6,953 nt of DNA, taken from positions 1-6,953 of the forward strand of contig JAJYRY010000048.1 of assembly GCA_021793855.1 (NCBI GenBank), given 5' to 3'. Below, piece by piece: positions 1 to 6,121 of the stretch. Numbering within the stretch: position 1 is the stretch's first letter; the number at the start of each line of letters is the position of its first letter. The translations under genes and the position numbers were made by a program. The notes under the pieces were generated by a model that made no database searches, was not told the DNA's origin, and saw only the letters and a program-made list of their open reading frames with translations. Source of the DNA: Thermoplasmata archaeon (lineage in GTDB: Archaea; Thermoplasmatota; Thermoplasmata; Thermoplasmatales; GCA-001856825).

Positions 1-1
1 A

Positions 2-55
2 TGGACCGATTCCAAGTCAATAACGGAAGTTTTCAAACGTCTAAATAATTCATAA
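2..55 (+). CDS. Possible C-terminal tail of a gene cut by the left edge
   Basis: The second plus-strand frame is open from the window edge and ends at a TAA at 53-55, giving a tail that reads WTDSKSITEVFKRLNNS. Its composition is protein-like and it is followed by an AT-rich spacer, as a gene end would be. However, the first plus frame is also open to a stop at 46-48, and a minus-strand frame starting at an ATG at 67-69 stays open to the edge, so the true coding strand is not settled. No family can be recognised from 17 residues. Confidence 0.2.
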   Translation, partial: WTDSKSITEVFKRLNNS

Positions 56-299
56 TAAACAAACACCATTAGGCGAAAGGATTCTTAAGCCACTTCACCT
101 GCTGGAATAAAACCTATTCAGCGAACTTCGAACGGTGCCCAAATTAATTTTCCTATTCAATGGAAATCCCAGCGCATCCCATTTTGGTGATTGAAAGAAG
201 ATAGAAAATATTTCCATATGCCCTCACAGATGATCTAATGACTGAAGTAATTATAATCCAGATATTAAATATCAAAATTTGAAAAGTTATAGACTAAAA
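56..299. other. Intergenic spacer with no recognised gene
   Basis: This stretch lies between the left-edge tail and the terminator of the peptide-binding protein gene. Short reading frames are interrupted by stops in all directions and I see no tRNA or recognisable repeat. A weak inverted pair, AATGG near 160 and CCATT near 179, could form a poor hairpin. The right half becomes very AT-rich. I support no function here. Confidence 0.5.
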
Positions 300-303
300 T
301 AAA

Positions 304-323
304 TATAAAAAATAAAAAAAAGG
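304..323 (-). terminator. T-run terminator of the peptide-binding protein gene
   Basis: On the minus strand, just past the TAA stop at 330-332, the sequence runs CCC, then eight T (321 to 314), an A, then six T (312 to 307). Archaeal RNA polymerase commonly terminates at such T-rich tracts without a hairpin, and the position, within 30 bases of the stop codon, fits. Confidence 0.7.
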
Positions 324-329
324 GTCAGT

Positions 330-2285
330 TTAGGTGCTGTAATACATCAGAGGGAAGTAAAACCCTAGAACGCCAGTATTAAAGTAGACCCCTTGAAGAT
401 AGGGTTGTTGAGCCCAAACAGGATTTATTCCCCATAACCAGAGGTCTGGTGCCTGGGCATAGGTTATGTTGTAGACTTCCTTCACAAGCTGCATCTTCAA
501 TGTATCATTTGTGATGTATGGGAGGTAGTTGGTTATGTTGTTTACTGTCGCATTATTGAAATTGGATACATCCCCAGAGATACCGCTGTAGTACGAATTT
601 AGTTGAACAACCATATCCTGGTAAACTGGGTCGAGCCACGATGGGTACCAATCCCAGAGTAGCATCCCTGGATAAGAAGAAGCATTACCAGGTTGTGAAA
701 TTAGGCTCTCTTCTGACTGAACTGTAAGTGGGTTGAGTGTGAAGCTAAGACCGATTTCACTAAACATCTGTTGCATCTCCTGTGCTGCATCAATCTGCGT
801 TTGATCCGACGTGACGTAGCTTATCTGCAAACTTAGTTGGGTTCCTCCCGGATTAATTACTGTTCCGTTTGAAAACTTAAGATATACCCCCATATTCTTC
901 AGTATGCTTATTGAGTAACTTGGATCATAAGAGTACATTGGGAGATTGTCAGGGTTATAGTAAGCGTAACCAGGGCTTATTGGCCCAACCATTCCGGATC
1001 CATAAGCACCCATTATTGATGAAATAAGCTCGGAATAATTTACAGCATGGGCCAGTGCTAGTCTAAAGTTGGTTTCATTATAGGGATACTTAGCAGTGTC
1101 CAGCGCAGCCATTAGGAAGACGAATTTCGGGGAGTTAACCAGATTTACAGTTTTTATTCCAGGCATCTTCGAAAGAGTCTCCATGGAAGACGGTGAAAGT
1201 GCTGGAAGCGTGGGAGGGCCTCCTACAAGCGCTGCGGTATTGCTTTGTAGATCACTGATCATTGCGGATTGCTGTGTCGTATATTCAATTATTATAGTAG
1301 GTATATGAGGAACGGTAAGCATAACATTGGTCTGAGAGGCAGGCAAATTCTTGGGCCAGTAATTTGGATTTGCTTGAAGTGTAAGGGTTTCTCCAGTTAT
1401 GTATGATTCAACATAGTATGGTCCTGTTCCCATTGAGTGAGTGTTAAGATACGTATTCTCAGAATTAGGAACAACACCGCCATTACTGTCTACAAAACTT
1501 GGGTCAACCTGTCCAGCGCCTGGAACAGATAGGACGGACAGAAATTCGGAGTAAGGATGAAGTAAGTTGAATTGAATCGAATATTCCCCTGTGACAACTA
1601 CTGCCTGATTAGGATATTTCATGATACTCTCCGTGGTAGAATTATTTGGGTTGAAGTTTGATAGTATATTCGCAAGAATGAACGCAGCCGATTTTTGTTG
1701 CTGTGATGTATTTTGCGAAGTGAGATTTGCATACCCGTTTGCTTCAAAATCTTGAACCAATCCTTGTGGCACACTGTAGCCAGTCTCAAATGCCAGTGTT
1801 CCGTTGTACAAAAATCCATTAAAGTAGAATGCACCCACTTGGTTCATCAATATTGTCCTGTAGAAATTGAACCATGCGTCGGAAGCATTATAGCCATTTC
1901 CGTTCTCGAATGTGACAGAATTCCTAAGATTAAAGTTCCATACAGTATAGTTTGAGTTATGAGTCCAGCTAGAAGCAATGATTGGTTCTATAGTAGTTGC
2001 ATTATTTGTGGTCACATTATACATGACCATCCCTTGGTAAACATTAGACATAACCTCATCTTCTCCAGCATAAAACCCAGAAGCTGGGTCTATAGAGTTA
2101 ATGGGTTCATTCTCTACTACCGTAAGTTGACTCTTATTTGCCGGACCTATAACCTTAGAACTCGTCTTCTGGTGTTCATAGATACCGGCTGCAATCCCTG
2201 CTACTATGATGATTACCACGATTCCCAGGACAATAGCCGTTACCCTTCTCCTTTTAGGAGCGTTTTTAGAAGATTCTTCGGTCAT
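330..2285 (-). CDS. Membrane-anchored family 5 peptide-binding protein (OppA/DppA-like)
   Basis: An extracellular solute-binding protein of family 5, which captures oligopeptides or similar solutes for an ABC importer. Residues 1-14 are polar and end in KRRR; residues 15-36 form one hydrophobic helix. No lipobox cysteine follows, and the protein has no cysteine at all, so it is probably held by this uncleaved N-terminal anchor. Family landmarks occur in order: DPASG at 66-70, GTGPYYVESY at 286-295 leading to NPNYW at 306-310, NFRLALAHAVNYSELI at 406-421, and WDWYPSWLDP at 544-553. At 651 residues it is somewhat longer than bacterial OppA. There are 18 N-X-S/T sequons, all before residue 218 or after 402, suggesting a heavily glycosylated surface protein. 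No permease or ATPase partner lies in the window. The ATG start is backed by a TATA box at 2313-2320. The exact ligand cannot be read from sequence. Confidence 0.93.
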   Translation of the reverse strand: MTEESSKNAPKRRRVTAIVLGIVVIIIVAGIAAGIYEHQKTSSKVIGPANKSQLTVVENEPINSIDPASGFYAGEDEVMSNVYQGMVMYNVTTNNATTIEPIIASSWTHNSNYTVWNFNLRNSVTFENGNGYNASDAWFNFYRTILMNQVGAFYFNGFLYNGTLAFETGYSVPQGLVQDFEANGYANLTSQNTSQQQKSAAFILANILSNFNPNNSTTESIMKYPNQAVVVTGEYSIQFNLLHPYSEFLSVLSVPGAGQVDPSFVDSNGGVVPNSENTYLNTHSMGTGPYYVESYITGETLTLQANPNYWPKNLPASQTNVMLTVPHIPTIIIEYTTQQSAMISDLQSNTAALVGGPPTLPALSPSSMETLSKMPGIKTVNLVNSPKFVFLMAALDTAKYPYNETNFRLALAHAVNYSELISSIMGAYGSGMVGPISPGYAYYNPDNLPMYSYDPSYSISILKNMGVYLKFSNGTVINPGGTQLSLQISYVTSDQTQIDAAQEMQQMFSEIGLSFTLNPLTVQSEESLISQPGNASSYPGMLLWDWYPSWLDPVYQDMVVQLNSYYSGISGDVSNFNNATVNNITNYLPYITNDTLKMQLVKEVYNITYAQAPDLWLWGINPVWAQQPYLQGVYFNTGVLGFYFPLMYYST

Positions 2286-2312
2286 TGGTTTTGCACCGAA
2301 AGAGGATAGTAG

Positions 2313-2320
2313 AATTTATA
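2313..2320 (-). promoter_or_regulatory. TATA box of the peptide-binding protein gene
   Basis: The minus strand reads TATAAATT here, centred about 31 bases upstream of the ATG at 2285. With the usual archaeal spacing of about 25 bases from TATA box to transcription start, the mRNA would begin around 2290, leaving a leader of only a few bases. I see no Shine-Dalgarno motif. Confidence 0.6.
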
Positions 2321-2440
2321 TTATTAAATGTTGCGTTTGTTTCATTAAAAGATTTCAAAAGTTTGAATATTGTTATAAATGCGCAACAGAGTTATTTTAT
2401 TAATTATCAATTGCAAAGTTTTTTTTAATTTGTATAGAAA

Positions 2441-2450
2441 AATTATTAAA
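2441..2450 (+). promoter_or_regulatory. Candidate TATA box of the M29/NicX-like gene
   Basis: The plus strand reads AATTATTAAA, centred about 35 bases before the ATG at 2481, which would put the transcription start near 2471. A TTTAATTT at 2424-2431 is an alternative and would give a leader of about 25 bases. Neither matches the archaeal consensus as well as the other boxes in the window, and the AAGGG at 2468-2472 is a poor Shine-Dalgarno match. Confidence 0.35.
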
Positions 2451-2451
2451 C

Positions 2452-2469
2452 TTGGCAAAAATTGGCAAA
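2452..2469 (+). repeat. Tandem TTGGCAAA direct repeat before the M29/NicX-like gene
   Basis: TTGGCAAA occurs at 2452-2459 and again at 2462-2469, a start-to-start distance of 10 bp, which puts both copies on the same face of the helix. A related TTGCAAAG lies at 2411-2418. The pair sits between the likely TATA box and the start codon, where a bound protein would block initiation. That it is an operator is an inference. Confidence 0.4.
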
Positions 2470-2480
2470 GGGTTTAGAAA

Positions 2481-3500
2481 ATGAGTTACGTTTGGGAAAT
2501 CAAGAAAGGAGCATACAAGGTCGTTAATGAACTTATGAGAATCAAGGCAGGAGAAGAGGTCTTGATATACGCCGATACTGCAATAGATTCAATGATTGTT
2601 GATTCGACCGCAGAGCAAGCATTTATCTCAGGTGCAAAACCGATTGTTGTGTGGTACGAGACATTGAAAAATCCCGGTGAAGAACCTCCAGCAACCGTGG
2701 CAGGGGCAATGAAAAATGCAGATGCTATCATAGAATATGCCTCTAGGTTTCTTTACCTAACAAATGCGTACAGAGACGCACTCAATGCAGGTGCTAGACA
2801 TCTATGCCTTACTGGAATGACGGACAGTATGATGGTGAACTGCATAAGCAGAGTTGACACAGACTTATTGGAGAAATTTGGAACCAAGCTAACGAATTTA
2901 ACTACTCGTGCTAAGAGAATGAGGATAAAGAGTCCAGCCGGTACTGATATTTCATTCGAATTTGGGGGGAGACCAATATTTTTGGATACCGGAGTTACGA
3001 CTAAAGAACATCCTGAGTCTTTCTTGGGCGGTCAAATTTCATGGGCACCGGTAGAGGAATCAACAAATGGCACAATAGTTTTTGACGGATCTATATGGCC
3101 ACCAGACAATTTGGGATTGTTGAAGGAACCGGTATCTCTCAGAGTAGAAAAAGGAAAGGTTACTGGATTCTCAGAGAATAATGAAGGCATTAAATTCAAG
3201 AAATGGCTTGATAGCTTCAACGACCCGAATATGTTTAACATTGCACATGCCTGCTACGGTTTCAATCCGGGCGCAAAACTTACGGGGAACATATTGGAAG
3301 ATGAAAGAGTATTCGGTGTTATAGAATTTGGAATAGGAGCTCAGGGATCTTCATTCTTGGGGAAAGCGGGAAAGGCGAGATCCCATACAGATGGAATAAT
3401 ACTCAATCCAACTGTGTGGCTGGATGATTCACTCATTGAAGAAGACGGCGTCTATGTTCACGAGGACCTAAAGGAAATGGCTTCAGAATTAATCAAATAG
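2481..3500 (+). CDS. M29 aminopeptidase / NicX-superfamily metalloprotein
   Basis: A 339-residue cytoplasmic protein with no signal peptide or membrane segment, resembling the proteins usually annotated as leucyl aminopeptidase (aminopeptidase T, family M29, AmpS-like). The N-terminal half is an alpha/beta region; the C-terminal half carries the putative active site: APVEESTNGTIVFDG at 189-203, NIAHACYGFNPGA at 253-265, LEDERVFGVIEFGIG at 272-286 and SHTDGIILNPTVWLDD at 301-316. The terminal H302-x-D304 motif is a metal-ligand pair in this superfamily. In M29 aminopeptidases as I recall them, a Glu is expected where H256 stands and a His where E282 stands. Here the triad H256/H302/D304 instead matches the iron site of the 2,5-dihydroxypyridine dioxygenase NicX. 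The fold assignment is solid; peptidase activity is uncertain. The context (peptide-binding protein, amino acid permease, Lrp regulator) fits peptide breakdown, but does not prove it. It diverges from the binding-protein gene and converges with the regulator. Confidence 0.85.
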   Translation: MSYVWEIKKGAYKVVNELMRIKAGEEVLIYADTAIDSMIVDSTAEQAFISGAKPIVVWYETLKNPGEEPPATVAGAMKNADAIIEYASRFLYLTNAYRDALNAGARHLCLTGMTDSMMVNCISRVDTDLLEKFGTKLTNLTTRAKRMRIKSPAGTDISFEFGGRPIFLDTGVTTKEHPESFLGGQISWAPVEESTNGTIVFDGSIWPPDNLGLLKEPVSLRVEKGKVTGFSENNEGIKFKKWLDSFNDPNMFNIAHACYGFNPGAKLTGNILEDERVFGVIEFGIGAQGSSFLGKAGKARSHTDGIILNPTVWLDDSLIEEDGVYVHEDLKEMASELIK

Positions 3501-3503
3501 TTT

Positions 3504-3977
3504 CTATAAGGGAACACCAAACGCCTTGTCTGTCTGCAACACTGGGATTACATAGTAATCTTCAATACTCTTGAAGTTCTCGAAAAGGTCCTGTATGTAC
3601 GCCTTAAGAAGTGCGAAGTTTGAATGGTAGACCGCTATGATCAGGTCGTATTCGCTAAGAACTCTATTAACTTCGTAAATATATTCTTCTTTCAGTAGCT
3701 TTTTAACAAAAGCTTCAATTTGGCTCCGAGGAGTATTGATCTCGAACTTTATTAAAATATTGGCATCTACCAGGTTAAGGTTCCTTAGAACAGGAACTCC
3801 AATTATCTTTATCTTCTTGTTCTTGATAAGTTTGAGTTTTCTCAATCTTACACTAGTCTTGCTCAAGCCAACTTTTTTGGCAATCTCGGTATCTCTTATT
3901 CTGCCGTCCTCGCTCAGCATCTGAACAATTTTTGAATCAATTTCGTCCAAGGAGTCTAAATATACATTTAGGGTCAT
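3504..3977 (-). CDS. Lrp/AsnC-family transcriptional regulator
   Basis: A 157-residue protein with the standard two-part Lrp layout. Residues 10-60 form the DNA-binding winged helix-turn-helix: LDEIDSKIVQML as the first helix, TEIAKKVG at 30-37 and the recognition helix SKTSVRLRKLKL at 39-50, which is strongly basic. Residues about 72-148 form the RAM ligand-binding and oligomerisation domain, with the strand-helix pattern and the core SEYDLIIAVY at 108-117; the usual G before YDL is E here. Family members normally work as dimers or octamers that sense amino acids. Its position beside an amino acid permease and near peptide-use genes suggests it controls one or both, an inference. The start is fixed by a TATA box 28 bases upstream, implying a leaderless mRNA. 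Its stop codon faces that of the M29/NicX-like gene across 3 bp. Confidence 0.93.
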   Translation of the reverse strand: MTLNVYLDSLDEIDSKIVQMLSEDGRIRDTEIAKKVGLSKTSVRLRKLKLIKNKKIKIIGVPVLRNLNLVDANILIKFEINTPRSQIEAFVKKLLKEEYIYEVNRVLSEYDLIIAVYHSNFALLKAYIQDLFENFKSIEDYYVIPVLQTDKAFGVPL

Positions 3978-4000
3978 TTTGTATCGAATATCACTTCTTG

Positions 4001-4010
4001 AATATAAATT
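4001..4010 (-). promoter_or_regulatory. TATA box of the Lrp/AsnC regulator gene
   Basis: The minus strand reads AATTTATATT, a good archaeal TATA box, centred 28 bases before the ATG at 3977. Transcription would start within a few bases of the start codon, so the mRNA is probably leaderless. The regulator therefore has its own promoter and does not depend on read-through from the upstream permease gene. Confidence 0.65.
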
Positions 4011-4053
4011 ATTGTCAGAACTTTCTGAGCGGTGTTTTTATTAGAATTACAGC

Positions 4054-4076
4054 CGGTTGTCATGATTCATGAACCG
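4054..4076. promoter_or_regulatory. Imperfect palindrome upstream of the regulator promoter
   Basis: The left arm CGGTTGTCATGA (4054-4065) and right arm TCATGAACCG (4067-4076) are complementary over ten positions, with a two-base insertion in the left arm and a single central T. The inner 13 bases, TCATGATTCATGA, form an odd-length palindrome. With a one-base loop this is more like a protein-binding DNA site than an RNA hairpin. It lies about 45-65 bases upstream of the regulator's TATA box, where an autoregulatory or activator site would be expected. Confidence 0.4.
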
Positions 4077-4314
4077 TAAACAAATGAGGGGTGCGACTAG
4101 TCGTCAACATAGGGAACTCGGCAGTATTACAAGGGTTTCGAATGGTCATTTGATATGGGCATCCTGAAAATTAGGACGTCTCTCCTTTAAACCAACTGGA
4201 ATTCTGCGAACTAGGTAGCTCTTATCATTGCAACAGGATTCACAGGGGAAAGTGGACGGTTCATTATCCCCACTTACGGTAAATATTAACGTGAAGACGG
4301 TAGCTTGCGTCAAT

Positions 4315-5736
4315 TCACCTTGAGATGAGATCTGTAAAAGCATCGACTTTCACCGATTTTCTTCTAAGGAAGAATATCGCAACGTCAATTATGACTATTG
4401 AGAGTATTATCAAATATACTGAACTCATTGGGCTCTTCAACCCGAAGAGGGAATAGCCGAGTGCTAGGATCATTATCATTGAGGATATTGAAGGACCTAT
4501 GACGTGAGACAGCACTTTTACCCTACTTCTCATCCTTTTTATGAAAAATACTAAACTAGTGTTTGTTATGGTACTAAGGACGAGTGAAAAGAACATCAAT
4601 ACAGTACCCCAGATTGCCCATGCGTAGAACAGACCACTTGAATATCCGAGTGTCAAAATAGTTATGTATTCCGTAACTACGATGCCAACTGTTGAAATTA
4701 TGAATGTCCAAAAAACTGCCACATACGGGCTCCCATAGTGCTTATGAATCTTTGCCAAGTTAGAAGGTAGCACACCATCCCGAGCGAGAGCGAATGCATA
4801 CCTTGCTCCGCTATTTCCAGAAAGGACTAGAGAGAATACTATACCTATTAGTCCAACAGCGAATATTAGAGCACTCACATATGTTCCAAAATAGAGCTTG
4901 CCTAGGTAGAGACTTGGGGAGAAAGAGCTACCTAGTGCTGAAATGTTCGGACCTGCTAAAGCCACTATACTGTATACCGCAAATGTCTCGAACGCAACCA
5001 TAATGACAAGCGCATATACTATGGCCTTCTTCATCATGTCCTTCGAAAACTTGACTTCCTCTCCCAAAGAAACAACTGACCCATACCCTGCATAAGAGAA
5101 GAAGGCACCTAGTATCATGGCAAGGAAAAATCCATGAAGTCCATTTGTCGATTTTGTGATACTAACCAGTAGGTCTCCATTGTAATGAGACCTTACTAAA
5201 AAGGCGATTGATATCGCAGAAAATGTAACAATCTGTAATAATCCTACTGTTATCGCTGTTTTGGCCGCCGATTTTACCCTGAAATATCCAATAATGAAAA
5301 ATAAAATTGGCACTATCAGAGAAAGTGCTATTAATGCATAAATAGGAAGCGCAAGGTTGAACAATACCTCCAATGCACTATTTGCAAACCATGCGACAAC
5401 TCCTCCCCCCATGATGATTGCACCAATGATGGACGACAGATACCACAATCCAATAGTCTTGGAAATGTAGGCTTTCTGGGTTGCAGCCTCAATGAATTTA
5501 AAATAACCACCAGAATTGTTGACGTATCTGCTATATACATAAATTGCTATAACAGCAGAGAATGTGGCCAATCCTGCAATAAGGTATGTGAGCGGTGCGG
5601 CTGAACCAGAATAGTAGATTGATGCAACAGCTCCAACAGTAAACGTAAAGGCTGGGCTTATTACGGATATCGAATAGAAAATTACCCCCCAGAGTCCTAT
5701 TGAGTTACTAACAAGCCCTTTCTCTTCTCCCATCAT
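4315..5736 (-). CDS. APC-superfamily amino acid permease, 12 membrane helices
   Basis: A 473-residue inner-membrane secondary transporter for amino acids or similar solutes, full length for the family. About twelve hydrophobic helices can be placed: near 14-42, 47-68, 95-118, 125-150, 160-181, 200-224, 235-262, 283-306, 337-358, 365-389, 408-432 and 438-458. Helix 1 carries the broken-helix segment SISVISPAF at 22-30. Helix 6 leads into YAGYGSVVSLGEEVKF at 215-230, a typical APC signature, and the loop after helix 8 has ARYAFALARDGVLP at 311-324, also typical. The substrate cannot be told from sequence. Two adjacent ATG codons (5734-5736 and 5731-5733) could both start it; the TATA box spacing slightly favours the first. 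It diverges from the PEP carboxykinase gene, and the regulator gene lies downstream in the same direction with its own promoter. Confidence 0.92.
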   Translation of the reverse strand: MMGEEKGLVSNSIGLWGVIFYSISVISPAFTFTVGAVASIYYSGSAAPLTYLIAGLATFSAVIAIYVYSRYVNNSGGYFKFIEAATQKAYISKTIGLWYLSSIIGAIIMGGGVVAWFANSALEVLFNLALPIYALIALSLIVPILFFIIGYFRVKSAAKTAITVGLLQIVTFSAISIAFLVRSHYNGDLLVSITKSTNGLHGFFLAMILGAFFSYAGYGSVVSLGEEVKFSKDMMKKAIVYALVIMVAFETFAVYSIVALAGPNISALGSSFSPSLYLGKLYFGTYVSALIFAVGLIGIVFSLVLSGNSGARYAFALARDGVLPSNLAKIHKHYGSPYVAVFWTFIISTVGIVVTEYITILTLGYSSGLFYAWAIWGTVLMFFSLVLSTITNTSLVFFIKRMRSRVKVLSHVIGPSISSMIMILALGYSLFGLKSPMSSVYLIILSIVIIDVAIFFLRRKSVKVDAFTDLISR

Positions 5737-5756
5737 TGGAGAATGTCAATGCCTTC

Positions 5757-5765
5757 TTAAATTTC
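5757..5765 (-). promoter_or_regulatory. TATA box of the amino acid permease gene
   Basis: The minus strand reads CGAAATTTAAG across this site, with the TATA-like core AAATTTAAG centred about 25 bases upstream of the ATG at 5736. The CGAAA flank resembles an archaeal BRE followed by a TATA box. The spacing places the transcription start at or next to the start codon, so the mRNA is probably leaderless. Confidence 0.6.
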
Positions 5766-5857
5766 GTCCATAGTATTACTAATGAGTCAATGATCAAACT
5801 AGCACATAAGTTCTACTCCAGCCTGAACTATTGGTCGTTAATAGATATCAATGTGCA

Positions 5858-5908
5858 AATTGAGAAATTGAACCGAGAATACCGCCAAGTCTAATTCAAT
5901 TTTCAATT
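5858..5908. repeat. AT-rich inverted repeat in the permease-pck spacer
   Basis: AATTGAGAAATTGAA at 5858-5872 is matched in inverted orientation by TTCAATTTTCAATT at 5895-5908; the arms pair over 14 positions with one extra base in the left arm. The 22-base spacer between them is GC-richer than the arms. Each arm is itself two AATTGA-like half-words. It could be a pair of regulator sites or a cruciform-forming element; neither is proven. Confidence 0.4.
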
Positions 5909-6090
5909 CCATAATATTTCTGAATTGCTTTGTTATTTTGGGGAAATCTAAAAAAATGATTTCATTAAGGCTCTCAGCCAAGACATTGGATTCCCAGAAT
6001 TGAATTGTTTATCGAATCTATCAACAGTTATTCGTCTAAGTTATGCAATAAATCTGACTAAATCAGTCTTAATTTGATATAACAGATAAA

Positions 6091-6100
6091 GTTTTATAAG
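6091..6100 (+). promoter_or_regulatory. TATA box of the PEP carboxykinase gene
   Basis: GTTTTATAAG, preceded by a purine-rich GATAAA that may act as BRE, is centred about 26 bases before the ATG at 6122. This spacing implies transcription starting at or beside the start codon. A weak AAGGT at 6110-6114 resembles part of a Shine-Dalgarno site but would probably lie upstream of the transcript. Confidence 0.65.
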
Positions 6101-6121
6101 ATATTATTTAAGGTATATCAC

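Larger units (their letters stand above)
3978..4314. other. GC-rich spacer between regulator and permease genes
   Basis: This 337-bp gap separates two minus-strand genes. From 4021 to 4314 it is about 43% GC by hand count, close to the coding regions, whereas the spacer at 5881-6120 is about 28%. It contains an imperfect 23-bp palindrome at 4054-4076, a perfect CGACTAGTCG palindrome at 4094-4103, and AAGTGG/CCACTT arms at 4250-4255 and 4270-4275. No reading frame in it looks convincing and no T-run terminator for the permease gene is visible. It could be a decayed gene, an untranslated RNA or a regulatory region; I cannot decide between these. Confidence 0.45.
5737..6121. other. Divergent AT-rich spacer between permease and PEP carboxykinase genes
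   Basis: This 385-bp spacer carries the two outward-facing promoters at its ends and no convincing gene between them; the longest ATG frame noticed, at 5956, has only 15 codons. It is rich in AATTG/CAATT words, including a near-perfect inverted repeat at 5858-5908 and a TGAATTGYTT word repeated at 5921 and 6001. It is longer than two core promoters need, which leaves room for regulator-binding sites. Confidence 0.5.

Noticed and set aside
1..69. A minus-strand frame starting at ATG 67-69 and open to the left edge
   Set aside because: Only 23 codons are visible, no good TATA box precedes it, and two plus-strand frames are open over the same bases; it cannot be supported or excluded.
1096..1308. 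A plus-strand open frame of 70 codons inside the peptide-binding protein gene
   Set aside because: It lies antisense to strongly supported family 5 motifs and has no recognisable domain; other long frames inside the genes at 1619-2309, 2486-3241, 3736-3924 and 4794-5540 were dropped for the same reason.
4110..4310. Short words in the plus strand (GGGAACTCGGCA, GAAAGTGGACG, ACGGTAGC) that recall 23S rRNA, in the same order
   Set aside because: Only two matches of about 11 bases, joined by sequence that does not align and with wrong spacing; I judge it coincidence or memory bias. A BLASTN of this span against 23S rRNA would settle it.
4146..4343. A 65-codon minus-strand ATG frame overlapping the end of the permease gene, with a CESCC segment
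   Set aside because: It starts inside the permease gene in another frame, has no promoter or ribosome-binding site, and its composition is not protein-like; the cysteine cluster alone does not make a gene.
5956..6003. A 15-codon frame in the spacer before pckG
   Set aside because: Too short, no promoter at the right distance, and no sign of conservation that could be judged here.
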